From Calliopum simillimum (Eukaryota; Arthropoda; Insecta; Diptera; Lauxaniidae), in the NCBI GenBank assembly GCA_951812925.1, contig OX638368.1, positions 150,584,492-150,648,491 of the forward strand: a DNA stretch of 64,000 nt. Reading direction: 5' to 3'. A program made the position numbers and the translations under genes. Shown piece by piece: positions 12,072 through 23,215 of this stretch. Each line of letters opens with the position of its first letter. The first letter of the stretch is position 1. The notes beneath the pieces are model-generated. The model was given only the letters and a program-made list of their open reading frames with translations, made no database searches and was not told where the DNA came from.

Positions 12072-15000
12072 ATGAGTGTTGAAAATATACGTAATTTTGT
12101 ATTGGCAGAGGAGTTCACTACTCTTGAATTAAAAGAATGGTTGCGTTCATTAGGTTTGTCGACATCTGGAACCAAAAATGCTTTGGTTGCTCGATTGAAC
12201 AATCTTTCTATTGAACAACGAGGTGAGATACCAGTAATTGTTCTAGAAGGCCAACGTGGTTTTTTGAACAGCAACGACAACGGAAAAAATAACGGCACTT
12301 CAACTGAAGTACAAGTGGGAAAAACCAACAACAATGAAATTGACGACGCCAACAACGAAAGCAAAGTAAGTGACAACGAAGCTAGAAACGACGCAAGTGG
12401 TGACAGAAACGAAGTGTGCAGCGATGAAGGCAGAAGCAACGTAAGTTTTGATGAAAACAAAGTAAGCGATAGCAAAGGCAAAAACAACGCAAGCAATGAC
12501 AAAGTCAGATACAACGAAAATGATGGAGAAAACAATGTGAGCAACAACAGAAATGACAGTGGCAGCTATGATCGCAGTGAAATGAAAGAAAATAAAAACG
12601 ACGAAAGTAACGATGATCTGAACGATGACGAAAATTTTTACGGAAGCAGCGAACATCAAAATTTTAATAAAATGAAACGGGAAATGGACATGCTGAAGAA
12701 AGAAATGCAGTTACTATGTAAGGAAAAAGAATTGATTCAAAAAGAGAACGAGCTATTAAAGAAAATTACCCAATTGGAAATTTCGCCATCAAAGTTTGTT
12801 GACAATGCTGATTCATTCAATACAATTAAAGAGTTTGTTCCTGATTATGATGGTTCTAGTTCATTTGAAATTTGGAACGCCCAATTGGAAAGTGTTATAA
12901 AAAACTTCAATGTAAAATCAAATTTGGTTCGTGCACTTATTGCTAATAAAGTTAAAGGCAAAGTTCAATTATGGCTGTTTTCAAAACCAAATTATGTGGT
13001 GCAGCCAATTAATGAATTGTTAGCAGAAATGCAAATTGTTTTTGGTTCCAAACAAACAAAGTTGGCTCTTCGCAAAAGATTTGAAAGTCGCAGATGGTCA
13101 GTAAATGAATCGTTTCCTGAATATTTCAACGCTAAAATGTTTTTGGCTCAAAATGTCAACCTCGAAAAAGATGAGCTCATCGATTGTTTGATTGAGGGCA
13201 TTCCTGAAATGCAACTTAGGTCGCAGGCACATCTTCAATGTTTTGCAGATGAATTTCAGCTATTGCAAGCGTTTGCAAAAGTAGAGTTAAGTAAGAACAA
13301 CAATTACAAAGAAAGAAAAGGAGAGATGAAAACTGAAGTGCGGTGTTACAATTGCAATTGTGGAGGACATATGGCTGCCGAATGTCTCAAACCAAAACGT
13401 AAAGAAGGTGCTTGTTTTGTTTGCAATGAGTTAGGACATCGGGCTGCTGAGTGTGCACTACATAAGGGACGTCGATTCCAGACTAATGATAAAGACAATT
13501 ATGTAAGAAAATTTATGATTTATTCTAATGAAAATATTGAATTTTGTTTTCCTTTAGCATGCCTCATAGACTCTGGTAGTACAACAAATGTAGTAAGAAA
13601 GTGCTGTTTACCACAAAATTTTAAATCATATTTTTCATTTCATACTGTTCAAAAAGAAGAAAATTGTTATTTTGGATTAAATAAAAGTCAGTTAGAAGTG
13701 CTGGGTAAAATTCATTGTTTTGTTTTCATTGGAAAAGAAAAAATTAAATTTGAAATGTTGGTAGTATCGGATGAGTCTATGAGTTATGAAGCTATATTAG
13801 GAAAAGATTTTATGAAAGATGCAAGAATTAAAATGATTTGTGAGTTGGAAAATTTAAATAATACTGATTTGCATGATATGCAGCCAGTATTAGTGAATCA
13901 ACAAATTGTTGATAAAAATCAAAGTATTTGTAAAAAAGTTAGTGCCAAAGTATGTGGTCAAATCAAAGATTGTTTAAATGATAATGCTATTTCTAAAGCT
14001 AATACTGCAACACAGGATAAATTAAATGACGATGTAAGTGATTTAAGCAAAATTTTTTTTGAAAAGGATATGTTATTAATAGATTATGACATAAATGAGA
14101 TAGATTATAATGTTAATGAAGATGTTAGCTATGAAAATAAATGTCGTTTTGAAGAAATATTTAAAAAATATTACAAAGAAGCAAAAAAACCTGATAAGCC
14201 ACGAGTGAAAAGTGAAATTAAACTTACTTTTGAAAATTTAAAACCTTTTAGTTATGCTCCTAGGAGATTGTCACATAAGGAAAAGGAAGGTGTTCAAAAA
14301 ATTTTAGATGAATATATTGAAAAGGGGTATATTAGGCCTAGTGATTCGGAATACAATTCTCCCATAGTGCTTGTGTCAAAGAAAAATGGCGAAATAAGAA
14401 TGTGTACTGATTTTAGGACATTAAATAAGATGACGATCAAAGATAATTACCCATTACCTTTAATCGAAGATCTATTAGACAGTTTAGCGAATAAGAAGAT
14501 ATTCACGAAGCTCGATTTGAAAAACGGATTTTTTCATGTCCATGTCGATCCGGAATCTGTAAAATATACCGCGATAATTACACCTCTTGGTCAATATGAA
14601 TTTTTAAGGATGCCTCAAGGTTTGAAAAACGCACCTGCATATTTTCAACGTTTCATTAACAAAATATTTTCAGATATGATTAGAGATGGTAAAGTAATAA
14701 TATATATGGATGATATAATGATAGCTACAAGTGATTATGAGGAGCATTTTTTAATTTTGAAGGAAGTATTTCAACGGCTGGTAGAAAATAAGTTGCAATT
14801 ACGGTTGGATAAGTGTGAATTTTTGCAGTCCACTATAAAATATTTAGGATATGTTATAAATGACAATGGTATAAGGGCTGATGAAAAGGGTGTGCAAGCA
14901 GTAAAGGATTTTCCAGTCCCGAAAAATGTTCATTCATTACAAAGTTTCCTTGGCATGTGTGCATATTTTAGAAAATTTGTGAAAGATTTTTCGACAATAG

Positions 15001-15344
15001 CTAAACCTTTGTATGAATTAACAAAAAAAAATAAGCAATTTGAATTTGGAGAAATCGAACTTGAAGCTTTTGAGTTGCTTAAAGAAAAACTTACCGACTC
15101 TCCAGTGTTGGCTCTTTATGATCCCAAAGATATTACCGAATTACATTGTGACGCTAGTGCGATAGGTTTGGGAGCGGTATTATTACAAAAGAAAGCGGAT
15201 GGCAAATTTCATCCTGTATTTTATTATTCAAAAAGAACAACGGATGCAGAATCAAGATATCATAGTTTTGAATTAGAAACGTTAGCAATTGTAAGTGCAC
15301 TTCAACGTTTTAGGATATATTTGCAAGGGAAAAATTTAAAATAG
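12072..15344 (+). CDS. Gag-protease-reverse transcriptase-RNase H of the Ty3/gypsy element (frameshifted at its end)
   Basis: A 1090-codon frame starts at the ATG at 12072. Residues about 10-45 look like a SAP-type DNA-binding fold (EEFTTLELKEWLRSLGL), unusual at the start of a gag. An Asn/Asp/Ser/Lys-rich linker and a coiled coil (about 195-240) follow. Two CCHC zinc knuckles lie near residues 425 and 448 (CYNCNCGGHMAAEC, CFVCNELGHRAAEC), then an aspartic protease LIDSGSTTN near 498-506. Reverse transcriptase has RMPQGLKNAPAYF and YMDD near 878-881; RNase H begins with HCDASAIGLGAVL near 1025. The frame stops inside RNase H after GKNLK, but RNase H and linker sequence continues in another frame from about 15345, so one base has probably been lost in the A/T-rich stretch 15330-15345. 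Gag and pol share one frame. Confidence 0.93.
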   Translation: MSVENIRNFVLAEEFTTLELKEWLRSLGLSTSGTKNALVARLNNLSIEQRGEIPVIVLEGQRGFLNSNDNGKNNGTSTEVQVGKTNNNEIDDANNESKVSDNEARNDASGDRNEVCSDEGRSNVSFDENKVSDSKGKNNASNDKVRYNENDGENNVSNNRNDSGSYDRSEMKENKNDESNDDLNDDENFYGSSEHQNFNKMKREMDMLKKEMQLLCKEKELIQKENELLKKITQLEISPSKFVDNADSFNTIKEFVPDYDGSSSFEIWNAQLESVIKNFNVKSNLVRALIANKVKGKVQLWLFSKPNYVVQPINELLAEMQIVFGSKQTKLALRKRFESRRWSVNESFPEYFNAKMFLAQNVNLEKDELIDCLIEGIPEMQLRSQAHLQCFADEFQLLQAFAKVELSKNNNYKERKGEMKTEVRCYNCNCGGHMAAECLKPKRKEGACFVCNELGHRAAECALHKGRRFQTNDKDNYVRKFMIYSNENIEFCFPLACLIDSGSTTNVVRKCCLPQNFKSYFSFHTVQKEENCYFGLNKSQLEVLGKIHCFVFIGKEKIKFEMLVVSDESMSYEAILGKDFMKDARIKMICELENLNNTDLHDMQPVLVNQQIVDKNQSICKKVSAKVCGQIKDCLNDNAISKANTATQDKLNDDVSDLSKIFFEKDMLLIDYDINEIDYNVNEDVSYENKCRFEEIFKKYYKEAKKPDKPRVKSEIKLTFENLKPFSYAPRRLSHKEKEGVQKILDEYIEKGYIRPSDSEYNSPIVLVSKKNGEIRMCTDFRTLNKMTIKDNYPLPLIEDLLDSLANKKIFTKLDLKNGFFHVHVDPESVKYTAIITPLGQYEFLRMPQGLKNAPAYFQRFINKIFSDMIRDGKVIIYMDDIMIATSDYEEHFLILKEVFQRLVENKLQLRLDKCEFLQSTIKYLGYVINDNGIRADEKGVQAVKDFPVPKNVHSLQSFLGMCAYFRKFVKDFSTIAKPLYELTKKNKQFEFGEIELEAFELLKEKLTDSPVLALYDPKDITELHCDASAIGLGAVLLQKKADGKFHPVFYYSKRTTDAESRYHSFELETLAIVSALQRFRIYLQGKNLK

Positions 15345-16738
15345 TAACAGATTGCCATTCATTAACGCTTACCTTAAGCAAAAAAGAAATTAATCCGAGA
15401 ATAGCAAGATGGGCTTTAGAATTACAAAATTATGACTATGAATTAGAACATAGAAAAGGTGAACGAATGCAGCATGTCGATGCATTAAGTAGAAGTACAA
15501 ATATAATGGTTATAGAAACTAATACTTTTGAAGAAAATTTAGTAATATGTCAGAACAAAGATGAAATATTAAAGAATATAAAAAGGTTGCTAGAAAAGTC
15601 TGAGCATAAATTTTATGAAATGCGAAATGGAATTTTATACAGAAAAATCAAAGATTCGGTTTTATTTTTTGTTCCGCAAAGTATGGAGGATCACGTTATT
15701 TATAAATACCATAATGAAATGGGACATTTGGGTGTTGACAAAACTGTAGAAATAATTATGAGAAATTATTGGTTTCCAAATTTAAGGCATAAGGTTGCGT
15801 CTCACATAAATAATTGTTTAAAATGCATATCGTACTCTTCAAAGCAAGGCAAAGAAGAAGGGTTTTTGCATAACATACCAAAAGACAATAAACCATTTAA
15901 TACAGTGCATATAGATCATTTCGGGCCAGTAGATTCAGGAAAAGGGAAAAAGCACATATTAGTAATCGTTGATGCGTTCACAAAGTTTGTACGGTTATAT
16001 TCAGCAAAGACAACTAGTTCAAAAGAAGCAATCACATCACTAAAAGATTACTTTAGATCTTATAGCAGACCAAAAAATATTATTTCAGATAGAGGAAGTT
16101 GTTTTACATCGCGTGAATTTGTAGAATTTTTAGAAGAAAACAATGTACGTCATATTCAAATTGCAACAGGGTCTCCACAAGCCAATGGACAAGTAGAAAG
16201 GGTCAATCGAAGTCTAAAGCCAATGATAGCGAAATTGCTTGATCCAAATGCAAATGCACATTGGGAAGCTGTTATTGAAACGGTTGAGTTTGCTTTAAAC
16301 AACACAGTACATAGAACTGTTAAGGAACATCCTAGTGTGATGTTGTTTGGAGTTCAGCAAAATGGCAAAGTAATGGACATTTTAAAAGAAAATCTTTTAC
16401 AAGAACAACAAAATACAGTCAGAAATTTGATAGAAATTAGAGAAAATGCCGGAAAACGACAAGAAAAATTGCAAATTTATAACGAGAATTATGTAAATAA
16501 AAGAAGGAAAGCTCCTACAAATTATGAAGAGGGTGATTATGTTATGGTCACTAATTTTGATTCAACTTCGGGAGTATCTAGGAAACTTTTACCAAAATTT
16601 AAAGGTCCTTATAAAGTAACAAGAGTTTTGCGTAATGACAGGTATGTTTTGGAAGATGTAGATGGATTCCAACAATCCAGAATTCCTTATAAAGGAGTTT
16701 GGGCTGTTGGAAATTTAAAACCGTGGTTCAAAGGTTAA
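15345..16738 (+). CDS. RNase H end and integrase of the Ty3/gypsy element
   Basis: Open sequence continues from the frameshift. RNase H ends with QHVDALSRS (from 15467), the usual gypsy RNase H-integrase linker. Integrase has an HHCC zinc domain (HNEMGHLGVDK ... CLKC, about 15710-15830) and a D,D35E core: Asp in HIDHFGPV near 15914, Asp in IISDRGSCF near 16089, Glu in GQVERVNRSL near 16197. A C-terminal region with LLPKFKGPYKV follows and the frame ends at 16736-16738. The stretch before 15467 has no ATG of its own, as expected for part of a broken polyprotein. No chromodomain was recognised and there is no env-like ORF. Confidence 0.92.
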
Positions 16739-16805
16739 TTGTATTCGAAAATGGTGATTAATTTTACTTCCAATAAAATCATTGAGTTCGAGTCGAACTT
16801 ATTGT

Positions 16806-16819
16806 CAGGACGGCCGAAT
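16806..16819 (+). promoter_or_regulatory. Segment before the 3' LTR in polypurine-tract position
   Basis: CAGGACGGCCGAAT abuts the 3' LTR where the plus-strand primer should lie. It is not a clean polypurine run. The position is the main evidence. Confidence 0.4.
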
Positions 16820-17120
16820 TGTAGTAATATTGTATTATATTGGTTATCACTAGTTAACATCTGTTTATTTATTATTGTAATTATATATAGTTCTTGTTAT
16901 CAACATTGTACTGTAATTATAACTATCGATGCTTTACTGTTTTATAATTTATATTTACACATACGTTTAAACATTCATTATGTATACATACATTTAAGCA
17001 TTCACGATTGTATTATTGAGAAAACCTGTGTGCATACGCATAGAAAAGAAGAGAAGAACATTGAGTTGGCAGAATAAAAGTGACGCTCAAACTGAACAGA
17101 CGTGTGTTTTACTTGCTACA
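16820..17120 (+). repeat. 3' LTR of the Ty3/gypsy element
   Basis: 301 bp, matching the 5' LTR except for one C-to-G difference close to the end. AATA follows at 17121-17124 and the interrupted foldback arm resumes immediately. Confidence 0.95.
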
Positions 17121-17534
17121 AATATGAATCGTTTATTTTGAAAGTCGGTCATAATAATCGGCTATTTGACCCATACCACTTTTTTTAAATATATGGCATC
17201 AATTCCACACCATCAAGTAAACTTTTTATGTAAGCAGAACTCAATTTAATTGATTACTGATAGAATACCAGCCAAATCATATAATGACATTACTTTTGTC
17301 TTTATAAAAATTTTTAAAATTTAGTATGAAAATAAAAAAAAATATTGATGAATGGTACAATTTTCGATCAAAAATGCGCCGAACTAAAGTTGAACGCAGA
17401 GGTATAGTTTCTTGGGCAAATATTCATAGAATTGAATAAACTTTCACAAAGGGGGGTAGCCGAGATCAGTTTTCAAATCGGCCCACCCTAGTATTTAGCT
17501 ATACAAATTTAGTGCAAATGTAAGTTTAATTCAG

Positions 17535-17658
17535 CCCAGTGTGCCAGACGGTTCATATCTATTCTTTTTTTTTTTTTGGGAATCTCTCCCGCAAACGGAT
17601 CAGTAACGGATCCGTTACGGATAAAAAAGCGGAGATATGAACCGTCTGGCACACTGGG
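17535..17658. mobile_element. Small MITE, 124 bp, 26-bp perfect terminal inverted repeats
   Basis: CCCAGTGTGCCAGACGGTTC... at 17535-17560 is repeated exactly in reverse complement at 17633-17658. The interior has a T-run and a palindrome around TAACGGATCCGTTA. No coding capacity. Family not recognised. Confidence 0.85.
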
Positions 17659-20247
17659 AGATTTCAGAATTTGACATGTCTCTGTAGACTTTTGGTGGTT
17701 CACCTAACTAGCACATCAAGAATTAATTCTTTCATAATGTTCAACAATTAACAAAATTCCTATTCATATCCCAAAAAATTGTTGTAATTAAATTACGTGC
17801 AACAAAATTTGGCAACACTACAAAGAAAATTGTAATCATCCTTTGTGCAACTAACAGTCAACCACCCATAAAACAACAAATAAAATAAAAAAAAAGAACA
17901 ACATGAAAATACCCACGCATACCAATAGTGCGACCAACTACCAAGAAGAAAAAAGAAAAATCAAAACAAAACACAAACGAAAAAAGATGAAGAAAAGTTT
18001 AAAATAAAACCAGAGAGATCCATTTCTCGACCAACCAAGCGTATAAACAAACAAATTTTTCGCTAAATAATTTGACAATTACTCACATCCAACAACAACA
18101 ACAACAACAATATATCACAAGAGGATAAAACGTGGAAAGTGTAGATGGGGAGGTAAGTAAACAAGTGGAAAAATAACAGACCGAAAGTGAATTGGTATAT
18201 ACATACAGATTATGTATGTTTGTATGTATGTGGGATCTCAAAAGTGAGCACAGCGATACGTTGCTGAGGATGGGTGGATTGGGTAGTGTGGCATGTCTAC
18301 CAAACATGAAGAAAATGCTGAACGAATACAACTCTGCAGTGAATTTTTCAGTTCAATGGAATGGGTCCACCGCTCTGCTTCAGTGCTGTCTACAATATCG
18401 TGCAGTTGCTATCGGTATAAAGGACGTAAGACGCTATGAAAAGACGCCTTGGAACAGACCATTACATTGCTAACGAGGGGAAAACAAATTAAATCATTAG
18501 ATTGTGATACTGATCCTTTAGACAAGTACCAAAGTAGTTTTAGTGTGTTAAGGACGGCTGTACACACAGTTATACATACGTATGTATATCTAAATGTACA
18601 GTGAATATATACAAATGTACAAACAATAAAAACAAACTGGTATATAACACTATATAACAAAATTTTAATTCAATGAAGCAATGAAAATTTCTATCTGAGG
18701 TAGGTACACAGTAATGCTAAGTTTGCTTCTTAAGTCTTTTGAAAAATATTTTTTCATTGAGAAACCTCTCACATTAATTGAAATAACAATTTTAAATAAT
18801 ATTTCCAGAATATACTCCAGGTTTAGGCTTTTCTATCATTCCTTACCTTTAATCTGATATTTCCCGAATGAAAACACTACTTTAAGAGATCCATAAAAGT
18901 TAGACACTGTTTTGCTTAGTGGTGAACAAACAAAGAGTTGGAATTATGCAGAGCAACAGAAGTCTTACGACTGGTTCAAACGTATAGGAGAAAATTTAAA
19001 GGGAAGTTTGTTCAGGGCTACGATGCTAGAAAAGAAGATGAAGGCTTCAGATCTACATACAAAGCTAATTGTTAGACCAATTGTTCTGAGAAAATTCGGT
19101 GATTTTTTTTTTTTTGGAAAAGGTAGCGCAGTTTTTCTACCGGAACATTATATGGGTCAAGATGTTTCAAAAAATGTTGACTTTACTATTCTCAGTCCAG
19201 TGCCAAATTCTCTCGATGTAATCCTTGCGCAAGATGTATTATTTTTATAGAGAAGTATAATAATCATTGCAAATCAGTGTACACTAGTGTATATCACAAC
19301 TTGAGCTATAAAACCATGGATATTCACGCAAATTGCTTATAGCAGTGCAAGGGGTAAAGGAACGTTAGACAAAGCCAACACGTCTTTCATATCCATGGTA
19401 CGTGTCGACACGTATGGCATAAGGCGGGGTTTACAAATCAACTCATTCGCTCATAGTGTTCGCTCTTCCACAGCAGCAGAAAACAATGAGCAATAAATTT
19501 ATGGCTCAATTCTCTCAAATTGAGAAATCCAATAAGCAAAGGAACAGCTGTTCGCCAAATGGGCGTAAACATAGCGCAGACTCATGGCCATAGCACCCCA
19601 ATGTTCGAGGCACTAAAAATATGACGCATACCACAACAATAACAGCCACCACCACCAAACAGAACCAGCATCAGTACCAGCAGTAGAACCATTCGCAGTG
19701 GCAGCAGCTATAATTGTCGAGCATCTGCAACACGGTAGCATTTAAATGCTTTTCCGCATGCCTCTCAGATTCTTCACTAGTTGCGTCCGTCTGCTGTGTC
19801 AGTTGTAAAAATTGGTTCAACATTACTCTACGTGTAGCGTCGTTTACTTGCCACAGGCGGCGGCAAGTTGTTGTCAGCACAATTGGATTAACTCATGACA
19901 ACGGGTGGGAACAAACGCCGAGGAGGAAAATTTTAGAAAAATCACTTAAACGTACAGGGATGATACGCGGGGTATAGTTGATTTACCGTATCGTGCGGAC
20001 GGAGATTACTAGCGAACACGCATTGCGGATGTGTAAAACGCGACAAAGCAGTCTAACGACAGACAGCAACGAAAGCAGTTCTCGCAAACGGTAGATTGCA
20101 ATTGTTCCGAATTTGACGTAATACATGGGAGTTATATGATGTCGCGTAAAGTGCCAAAGTGAAAAAGCCGGATACAAGTGCACAATTTCAACGCAAATTT
20201 GATTAAACTTAAATAAATTATAAATTTTATCAAAACTCAAGTGAAAA
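17659..20247. other. Upstream region of slou
   Basis: Apart from a (CAA)n run at about 18090-18112 and a T-run near 19106, this 2.6 kb is relatively free of recognisable transposons. Sequence at 19400-20100 is less AT-rich than its surroundings. The core promoter could not be fixed by eye. AGGGAGGTAAGT-like sequence near 18149 could be a splice donor of a non-coding 5' exon, but nothing confirms it. Confidence 0.4.
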
Positions 20248-20277
20248 ATGACACAAATCTTAAGTGAAATTCCATAA
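20248..20277 (+). promoter_or_regulatory. Upstream ORF in the slou 5' leader (9 codons)
   Basis: ATG at 20248 in the context GTGAAAAATGA opens MTQILSEIP and stops at TAA 20275-20277, 91 bases before the chosen slou start. The A-rich run before the ATG fits fly initiation context, so it could lower translation of the main ORF. It counts as an upstream ORF only if transcription starts before 20248. Confidence 0.5.
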
Positions 20278-20368
20278 ACTGTGTAAAATTTTGCACCAAA
20301 TTATTCAAACCCTTGAAGTGTTAAAAATTAAAGATAGTTCTGGAAAATCTTTATTAATTAAAAAAAAA

Positions 20369-21832
20369 ATGGTCATGTTACAAGCTAATACCAAGGCCAC
20401 TACAGATAATTCTGTGCTTAATTCCGCCGTCGGCCAAATGAGCCCAAATTCGAATCCCGACTCACCCAAATCGAATACATCCCCCGATGTTTGTACTTCT
20501 ACCCATGCTAATGGTAGCACAACCCCAAACAACAACAATAACAATGCTAATGTTAACAACAACAACAATTCGCCTCCATCAAAGCTAGCGAAATTCATTA
20601 TCAGCTCACAGTCCAGTCAAGTGTCCGCAAGCCCAGCACTACCAACAACAACAGCATCATCTACAACAAATATCAACGCTATGACAAAAACAACCGGCAT
20701 TCCGGAAGAAAGCCTACGTTTTTCTATAGAGCGCTTGAAACAAATGACCGAACAGCAAAATGTGCTGCAACGCCTTAGTCCTTGCACTGATGACACTACA
20801 ACAACATTGGTAGATAATGAAAAACTGTCATTGAAATTCCGTCGTACCGTTTCATCACCAGTAGCATTTCCCGGGCCGCGTAAACAAATTGAATCATCAA
20901 ATGTTGGACGACATTTGGCGCGTCCGGAACCATTACAGCATTCTCATGCTGCATTACTGCAACAACATCCGCATTTACTTCAAAATCCACAATTTTTAGC
21001 AGCTGCTGCTGCTCAAGCACAGCACCAACAAAATCATCATATCCACCACCATCATCAGCAGCAACAACAACAACAGCAGGTTGCCGCTTTTCATTTACGT
21101 CCACTTCCTAGTGCTACAACATCTGCGAATTTTTTGCCAAATGTTGCTCTTGCCGCTCATACATCACCATCACCAGCTCATTCACCGCTTTCGCCACCAA
21201 CATCACCGCTACAGTATCAGCAACAACAACAGCAACATCATCATCAGCATTCAGATCAACAACAATTGGTTCTACAAACCAATAGTATCAACCACCACCA
21301 TGCACTTGCTGTTGGTGGTTCAACGTCACAAGTTACACAGTTACTGTCATCACCACCTACTTCGATATTCCTGCCTTCTGCCCTACATCCTGTTGCTGCT
21401 GCTGCTGCAACAACCACACTTCCACCTCCTGTAATTAATAGCCCATCATCATCTTCAAATGACATGGATATTGAAAGGATTAAACTTGTTGCCGCTGTCC
21501 GCTCCACATCAATTGCTGGCAGTACCGTCGGAAACAGCATTAATCCCATAGCGCCTGTCATTGCTGGCACTGCCACCACAAGCCTTAGTTCTTCCACATT
21601 TTCAACATCTTGCTCGACATCATCTGGTCTGGTGAATAGTCGCTCTAATGATCTCAGTGAATATGGTTTTAGGATACAATTGGGTGGATTAGCTGCGGCA
21701 GCAGCAGCTGCTGCGGCCACTTCTCGTCAAATTGCAGCCGCTGCTAGCTATGCCAGAAGCGATACAAGCGAGGAGTTGAATGTTGATGGCAATGATGAGG
21801 ACAGCAATGATGAATCACATGGAACACCGTCG
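20369..21832 (+). CDS. slou: slouch (NK1-class homeobox) homologue, coding exon 1
   Basis: This exon encodes the first 488 residues. The start is the ATG at 20369 (MVMLQANTKATTDNS), the first ATG in the long frame, in an A-rich context; the in-frame sequence before it has no ATG. The exon ends at 21832 in ...GTPS with donor GTAAGT, phase 0. Most of the exon is low-complexity: Asn, His/Gln (about residues 210-300), Ser/Thr and poly-Ala (about 435-450) runs, typical of fly developmental transcription factors. Residues 118-123 (FSIERL) look like an eh1 Groucho-binding motif. An acidic stretch, DGNDEDSNDESHG, precedes the splice site. Reading past the donor adds only a short tail before a stop. 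Assignment to slou rests on the homeodomain in exons 3-4. Confidence 0.9.
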
Positions 21833-22046
21833 GTAAGTGATAATTTATGCGATTATAATAATGAAATATCGCGGTAAGGCTAGAAAGTTGTATGTACGTA
21901 AGAAGAAATGATATGAAAAACGGTGTCCAGATTCGAACTCAGCGACCGAAAGTGAACAAAAAACAGTTATGGACAAGAAAGGACAGGTAAAAAAAGTTGA
22001 TGTTCCGATTTAAGTAAAATTTGATTATGTTATACCTATATACATT

Positions 22047-22321
22047 AGGCCGGGTCAATTTGTACGGGAGGCAAAAAATTGACAAAGAGAATAGTAAGAA
22101 ATAATCTATGGAAAATTCTAAAAAACTTTGTACAAGAAACCATGAGTCTAAAATCAATATCGAGCCGCCGTAAATTGCGTTGAAGTTTTGATGTACTACT
22201 TTAAAATACAGGAAGAAAAAGGAAAAATTCAAATTTTTTTATTCTTGTTTCATATAAAATTATTAAAAGTATTTGAATTTTTTCTTTTTTTGTACTGTAT
22301 TTTAAAGTAGTACATCAAAAA
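22047..22321. repeat. Foldback remnant related to the 11041-17489 family
   Basis: It starts with AGGCCGGGTCAATTTGTACG, close to the end of the large foldback element (AGGGTGGGTCAAATTGTATG). An inverted repeat follows: TTTGATGTACTACTTTAAAA at 22187-22206 is returned as its reverse complement at 22302-22321, with arms of about 48 bp. Confidence 0.6.
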
Positions 22322-22918
22322 TTCGCTGAGGAGGACTGAAGTAATTCGTCCTTTCCACAGTTTGAGAAGTACTTCAACAATGTATACATATTTGTTACAG
22401 TTTATAAAACACTGTGTTAATTCAGTTTGAAGGTGTGTGTCTTGAATTAAAATTTCATAACACAAGGTGATAAGAAATAATCTTTTAGCGCAGAGTGGAA
22501 GAGAGAGAATTAAAAAGAGGAAGAGATACGCGGGGGGTTCCTTAGTATGCAATAAAATTAGATCTACTTTGATTAGGTGACAAAACAATAAATGCTTTTA
22601 TTTTCCTAAAATCATATTATAATATGGGAAACAGAAAAGTTGATTCTTTCAAGTTCCACACTTGTTAAAACTTTGTTCTCAATACATTATATAAGTAATT
22701 TAAATATATGGGATATTATTCGTCAGATTTACACCTTAAAAATTGATTTTAGTTTTAAAATCTTTCAATGATTCTCTGTTTTTGTTTTGGTGAAAATAAA
22801 CAAAGCTATGATTTTTTAAATTTTCATGGTTTGGGAAAACATTTTTTTTTGTAATCTAATTATCTCAGAAACTATAAGATATAGGGAAAAAGTGATCGTA
22901 ATGTAAAATGTAGATAAT

Positions 22919-23215
22919 TACAGCCTTGGCCAAAAGTATAAGGCACCCCAAAAACTGCATAATGCATGTTTTTATAAAATAAATATCATTAAACAAATGG
23001 TGACCTAAAACAAAAGGCTCGGGTTTTTCGCCTTTTTGTTGCTCAATGTTTTTAAATTTTTTATGGTACTCAAGGGAGTAAATAACTTTTATTTCTGTTT
23101 TAGTCAAAAATTTGGCAATTAGTCTATTTTACAATGCCAAAAATAAGCAATAAGAGATAAAAAATCAATAGGTATTTGGCGAAAAGTGTAAAGCACCCCA
23201 CAAAAATTTTTTTTT
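22919..23215. repeat. Possible Tc1-like transposon end fragments
   Basis: CAGCCTTGGCCAAAAGTATA followed by AGGCACCCC (22921-22949) and TTTGGCGAAAAGTGTAAAGC with ACCCC (23174-23198) are two direct, similar segments. GGCCAAAAGT recalls Tc1-like terminal repeats. No transposase is present. Confidence 0.35.

Larger units (their letters stand above)
11620..17120 (+). mobile_element. Ty3/gypsy-type LTR retrotransposon, nearly complete and young
   Basis: Two 301-bp LTRs (11620-11920, 16820-17120) flank a gag-pol coding region, with the 4-bp target duplication AATA on both sides (11616-11619, 17121-17124). The LTRs begin TGTAGTAATATTG, end TTGCTACA, and differ by a single base near the 3' end (C/G), so insertion was recent. 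Domain order gag, protease, reverse transcriptase, RNase H, integrase is that of Ty3/gypsy. No envelope-like ORF follows integrase. A single-base lesion in RNase H probably makes this copy defective. Confidence 0.95.
11041..17489. mobile_element. Long-inverted-repeat (foldback) element split by an LTR retrotransposon
   Basis: The left arm begins at 11041 with AGGGTGGGTCAAATTG and the right arm ends at 17489 with the inverse CGGCCCACCCT. The arms of about 470 bp are inverted copies that meet near 11510-11535. In the right arm a complete LTR retrotransposon (11620-17120) is inserted. Without it the element would be about 950 bp. The flanks TAGTATATAG and TAGTATTTAG could be a diverged target duplication. 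It contains no transposase gene. Confidence 0.8.

Noticed and set aside
12020..12659. Minus-strand open frames of 119 and 175 codons over the gypsy gag
   Set aside because: They mirror the Asn/Asp/Lys-rich gag linker and have no independent support.
16739..17077. Envelope-like ORF after integrase in the gypsy element
   Set aside because: The 112-codon frame lies mostly inside the LTR and is repeated in the 5' LTR; it has no signal peptide or envelope features.
20796..21720. Long open frames on the minus strand and in a second plus frame within slou exon 1
   Set aside because: CAG/CAA-type repeats are open in several frames; only the slou frame continues through the exons.
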